64,000 bases of DNA, from the NCBI RefSeq assembly GCF_902686445.1, contig NC_062224.1, positions 54,559,156 to 54,623,155 of the forward strand. Reading direction: 5' to 3'. The translations under genes and the position numbers were made by a program. Positions 61,659-64,000 of this stretch are shown here, one piece after another (the first letter of the stretch is position 1; each line of letters opens with the position of its first letter). Under the pieces are notes generated by a model. The model was not told the origin of the DNA. It made no database searches and worked only from the letters and a program-made list of their open reading frames with translations. Source of the stretch: Sciurus carolinensis. Taxonomy: Eukaryota; Chordata; Mammalia; Rodentia; Sciuridae.

Positions 61659-62254
61659 ATGCCTGGGAATATGAATCATATCTCAATAATAACCCTGAAT
61701 GTTAATGGCCTAAACTCATCAATCAAAAGACATAGACTGGCAGAATGGATTAAAAAGAAAGACCCAACAATATGCTCCCTGCAAGAGACTCATCTCATAG
61801 AAAAAGACATCCACAGACTTAAGGTGAAAGGATGGGAAAAAAAGCTACCACACACATGGACTCAGTAAAAAAGCGGGGGTTTTCATCCTTATATCAGATA
61901 AAGTGAACTTCAAGCCAAAGTTAGTCAGAAGGGATAAAGAAAGACATTTCATACTGCTTAAGGGAACCATAAATCAGGAAGACATAATGATAGTAAGTAT
62001 TTATGCCCCAAACAATGGTGCATCACTGTACTTCAAACAAATCCTTCTCAATTTCAGGAATCAAATAGACCACAACACAATAATTCTGGGTGACTTTAAT
62101 GCACCGCTGTCACCACTAGATAGATCTTCCAAACAAAAATCAACCAAAGAAACCATAGAACTCAATAACACAATCAATAACCTAGACTTAATAGACATAT
62201 ATAGAATATTCCATCCATCAATGAGCAGATTCACTTTTTCTCAGCAGCACATGG
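61659..62254 (+). pseudogene. L1 ORF2 endonuclease part, frameshifted and cut by an ERV
   Basis: ORF2 protein nicks target DNA and reverse-transcribes L1 RNA. Seen here is the apurinic-type endonuclease: 'TLNVNGL' and 'LQETH' in the first frame (61,659-61,868), then after a shift at or near the A7 run 61,837-61,843, 'VSIYAPN' and 'LGDFNAPL' in the second frame. These hold the expected Asn, Glu and Asp/Asn active-site positions. The frame breaks at 62,254, before the final SDH-type catalytic motif; the reverse transcriptase is not in the window. The 55-bp gap after ORF1 is normal for L1. Confidence 0.92.
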
Positions 62255-62639
62255 TGTTAGTTAGATGTAAAGGAGGGCAGTTTTGGTTCGTCGATAACTC
62301 CCAGAAAAGACGCTCTGCAGATACAGGTCTCACATGAGGAACTTTTATTCAAGCGAACAAAACGTGTCCACTCGGGGGAAAGGGGAAAGGGAAAGAGGGG
62401 AAAAATGGTGTAGGGTTCCTTGTATTGGAATTTCGCAGGCTGGGAGAAACCAATTGCGGAGGAGAATTATTACAGACTGACTGATGGACCAATGACATAT
62501 TGGAACGTAATGTGGGGGGGGGGGCAGGAAGGTTACGGCGACGTAAGCCAGAAATTCCTGTAACGGGAGAGGCGGACTTAACACAGATTGACAGGTGATG
62601 CCTGTAGCGGGAGAGAAAAAGGTGGCTTTATACCTAACA
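62255..62639 (-). repeat. ERV 3' LTR (385 bp)
   Basis: Bounded on the plus strand by TGTTAG (62,255-62,260) and CTAACA (62,634-62,639), a 6-bp inverted repeat with the canonical TG...CA. On the minus strand it contains CCAAT motifs, a TGACG/TTACG-like GC-rich block around 62,534-62,545, and an AATAAA signal (complement at 62,344-62,349) about 90 bp from the U5 end. A G/C homopolymer run lies at about 62,514-62,524. Confidence 0.9.
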
Positions 62640-62660
62640 TTCCTCCATTTCCTTTTTTAT
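62640..62660 (-). promoter_or_regulatory. Retroviral polypurine tract
   Basis: Minus strand 'aaaaaaggaaatggaggaa' directly precedes the TG of the LTR. This is the plus-strand primer site of reverse transcription, and its position proves that this is the 3' LTR of a provirus, not a solo LTR. Confidence 0.85.
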
Positions 62661-62782
62661 AAAAAAATTTTTTTGGGGGGGTACATAGATGAAGGTCAGT
62701 CTTCTGTAATTACTTCCTGCTGGGGTGTGGACGTAGAGCTGGTATCATTGTGACAGGAAGAACTGGAGACTTGATAGTTTCT

Positions 62783-62838
62783 CTGGAGGCACATCTGCAG
62801 CCAGGCTCCAATCCTGGAGGCACATCTGCAGCCAGGCT
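62783..62838 (-). repeat. 31-bp tandem duplication in ERV 3' region
   Basis: A 25-bp block starting 'ctggaggcacatctgcagcc' occurs at 62,783-62,807 and again, identical, at 62,814-62,838, with a 6-bp spacer. Perfect identity suggests a recent duplication. Confidence 0.95.
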
Positions 62839-63677
62839 GCAATTTTTGTGAGATCCTGATATTTCTGCAATACAAGTTGATTAATTGACATGGAAGTAAA
62901 AGACAGGGGGTGGAAGAACTGAGAAGTTGTTCCCATAACAAGGCCTAGCAAAGGCTGGAGAGGACAGGCCTTCATTTGGGAGCCTCAACATTGTCTAGGT
63001 CATCAGGAATGTGAACACAACATTTAGTACTAGCAAACATAGATTAAGCCTATTTGTGTTTGTAGGCCTTAAGCTGACTAAAAACAGAAATTCTGACTCT
63101 AGCAGTTTCTCTTGATAGTTACTATTATTTTTAAATGCCCAAGAATGTCTATACTTTGGTTTTAACTGATTTGCTAGGTGTTTAAGATCAAACTGGTCAA
63201 AGTGACCTGTTCCTGTCTGTTAAAGAGTCAGCTAAGTTTCCACAGGGGTCACTCATAGAGAACTTAAGAGCAGTTTCTTAGCTCCATTAGTGCAATTGGT
63301 TAGGCAGGGTCTTTTCGATGACGTGACTTTCCTTGAAAGCGCCAGGGATGTCTCCCTTTTTTTGTGACCCTCCTCTGCAGCAGATGCACTGAGTCGCTTT
63401 TTCTCTAGCAGTCTCATCAATCTCCTTGCTCAGGAGGTTGTGTGACCCAGAGTTGCAAAGCTCTTTGGAGAAGTCCTCTTATTCCCTGGGTTCAGGCTGA
63501 CTTTGAGGGCAAGACCCAAATATAGAGTTTTTCTTGGCCTCTGTATTTAATTTCTATCTTTAAGTTTGATCTTAACCATCAAGCAAGTCAGTCTCACCAG
63601 TCATAAAGTAAGAGTACTGGGCTTTAGCTTTAATGTCTATAACTTTACAGTTATTTACCCTTTTATCTAATTGGGGT

Positions 63678-63842
63678 TTACATTATCTGTTCTATAGGTG
63701 ATGGCTTACTATTCCAAGTTAATTTACGGTGTTCGCTCTTGAAGCAGTACTTCTGCAAAATATTGATCAGGCAACAATTAGAGTTTACAAGGAAAATACA
63801 AAATAGAATCACCAACAGTAAAACATTCAGTTTGTGCAATAG
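63678..63842 (-). pseudogene. Possible env transmembrane remnant
   Basis: A minus-strand frame of about 54 codons, closed by stops at both ends, has a strongly hydrophobic run of about 13-15 residues (around 63,786-63,827), then a short Cys- and Lys-containing polar tail. Its position, about 1 kb before the 3' LTR, fits the membrane anchor and cytoplasmic tail of a retroviral envelope protein. There is no start codon and no fusion or ectodomain that I can identify, so it is at most a fragment. Confidence 0.35.
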
Positions 63843-64000
63843 CTATCTTGAATTTTGGCTGAGTCCCATTTTTGCTACTGCAAAATACACTCTTTCTTAA
63901 ACGTCATTTTACATATACCCTATTGATGACAGGTCCTATAACAGAATATTAAATGATAGGTTTACCATTACAGACAAGTTTAATTTGGAGAACAGCAGCT

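Larger units (their letters stand above)
59173..62254 (+). mobile_element. L1 LINE with 5' end present, interrupted by an antisense ERV
   Basis: Runs from a 5' start motif through a 5'UTR of about 1.5 kb, ORF1 and the first ~600 bp of ORF2, then stops abruptly at 62,254 where a retroviral LTR begins. Both ORFs carry a frameshift in an A7 run, so the copy is inactive, but similarity of both ORFs to the expected L1 proteins is high, so it is relatively young. The rest of ORF2, the 3'UTR and the target-site duplication should lie beyond the ERV, outside the window. Confidence 0.93.
62255..64000 (-). mobile_element. Endogenous retrovirus, 3' end, antisense, runs off the window
   Basis: On the minus strand the order is internal sequence, polypurine tract, 3' LTR, then L1 DNA. 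It follows that the host L1 was the target and the provirus lies in opposite orientation. About 1.36 kb of internal sequence is visible; all frames I checked are short, so env is decayed or this is a long non-coding 3' region with only a remnant of env. The 5' LTR, gag and pol would be beyond 64,000. Class is uncertain; a class II (ERVK-like) assignment is only a guess. Confidence 0.82.

Overview
This is mammalian nuclear DNA with no bacterial-style operons and no convincing intact protein-coding cellular gene. The repeat content points to a rodent of the squirrel family (ground squirrel, marmot or tree squirrel). It has tRNA-derived ID-type SINEs ending in a 'ggttcgatccccagcacc' box plus A tail, dimer-like SINEs in the reverse orientation, B1/7SL-type monomers, and L1 copies whose 3' ends carry the 'atgtacaactaattagaac' tail. 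The species call rests on my recollection of these families, not on a search. Layout: 0-11 kb holds two 5'-truncated young L1 copies (1-748 and 9996-11053, the second with a 15-bp target-site duplication), an ancient L1M 3' end, an older L1 3' end, a hAT-like DNA transposon fossil cut by a B1, and MIR/L2 relics. From 11 to 36 kb is ordinary intergenic or intronic sequence with a MaLR-type LTR, ID SINEs, MER5-like and Tigger/MER2-like DNA transposon fossils, many MIR and L2 fragments and several microsatellites; some older elements are visibly split by younger insertions. A TATA box with a plausible short first exon and splice donor lies at about 28.93-29.00 kb. From 36.9 to 42.1 kb I see almost no recognisable repeats. 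At 42.16-42.56 kb is the only CpG-dense patch in the window. It looks like a minus-strand promoter with a non-coding first exon ending at a splice donor, and a long (CT)n tract lies about 350 bp upstream of it in that orientation. This is the best candidate for host gene regulation here. From 43 to 59 kb the pattern returns to old repeats and unassigned sequence. The right end (59.17-64 kb) is the most structured part. An L1 with its 5' end present (YY1-like motif, a 1.5 kb 5'UTR with GC-rich tandem units, a frameshifted ORF1 and the endonuclease part of a frameshifted ORF2) is interrupted inside ORF2 at 62,254/62,255 by the 3' end of an endogenous retrovirus on the opposite strand. The ERV has a 385-bp LTR bounded by TGTTAG/CTAACA and a polypurine tract directly next to the LTR. 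It continues past the window edge. No CRISPR array, operon, rRNA or intact tRNA was seen. Nothing here supports a previously undescribed system; the points worth following are the CpG promoter, the TATA/first-exon candidate and the nested L1/ERV locus.
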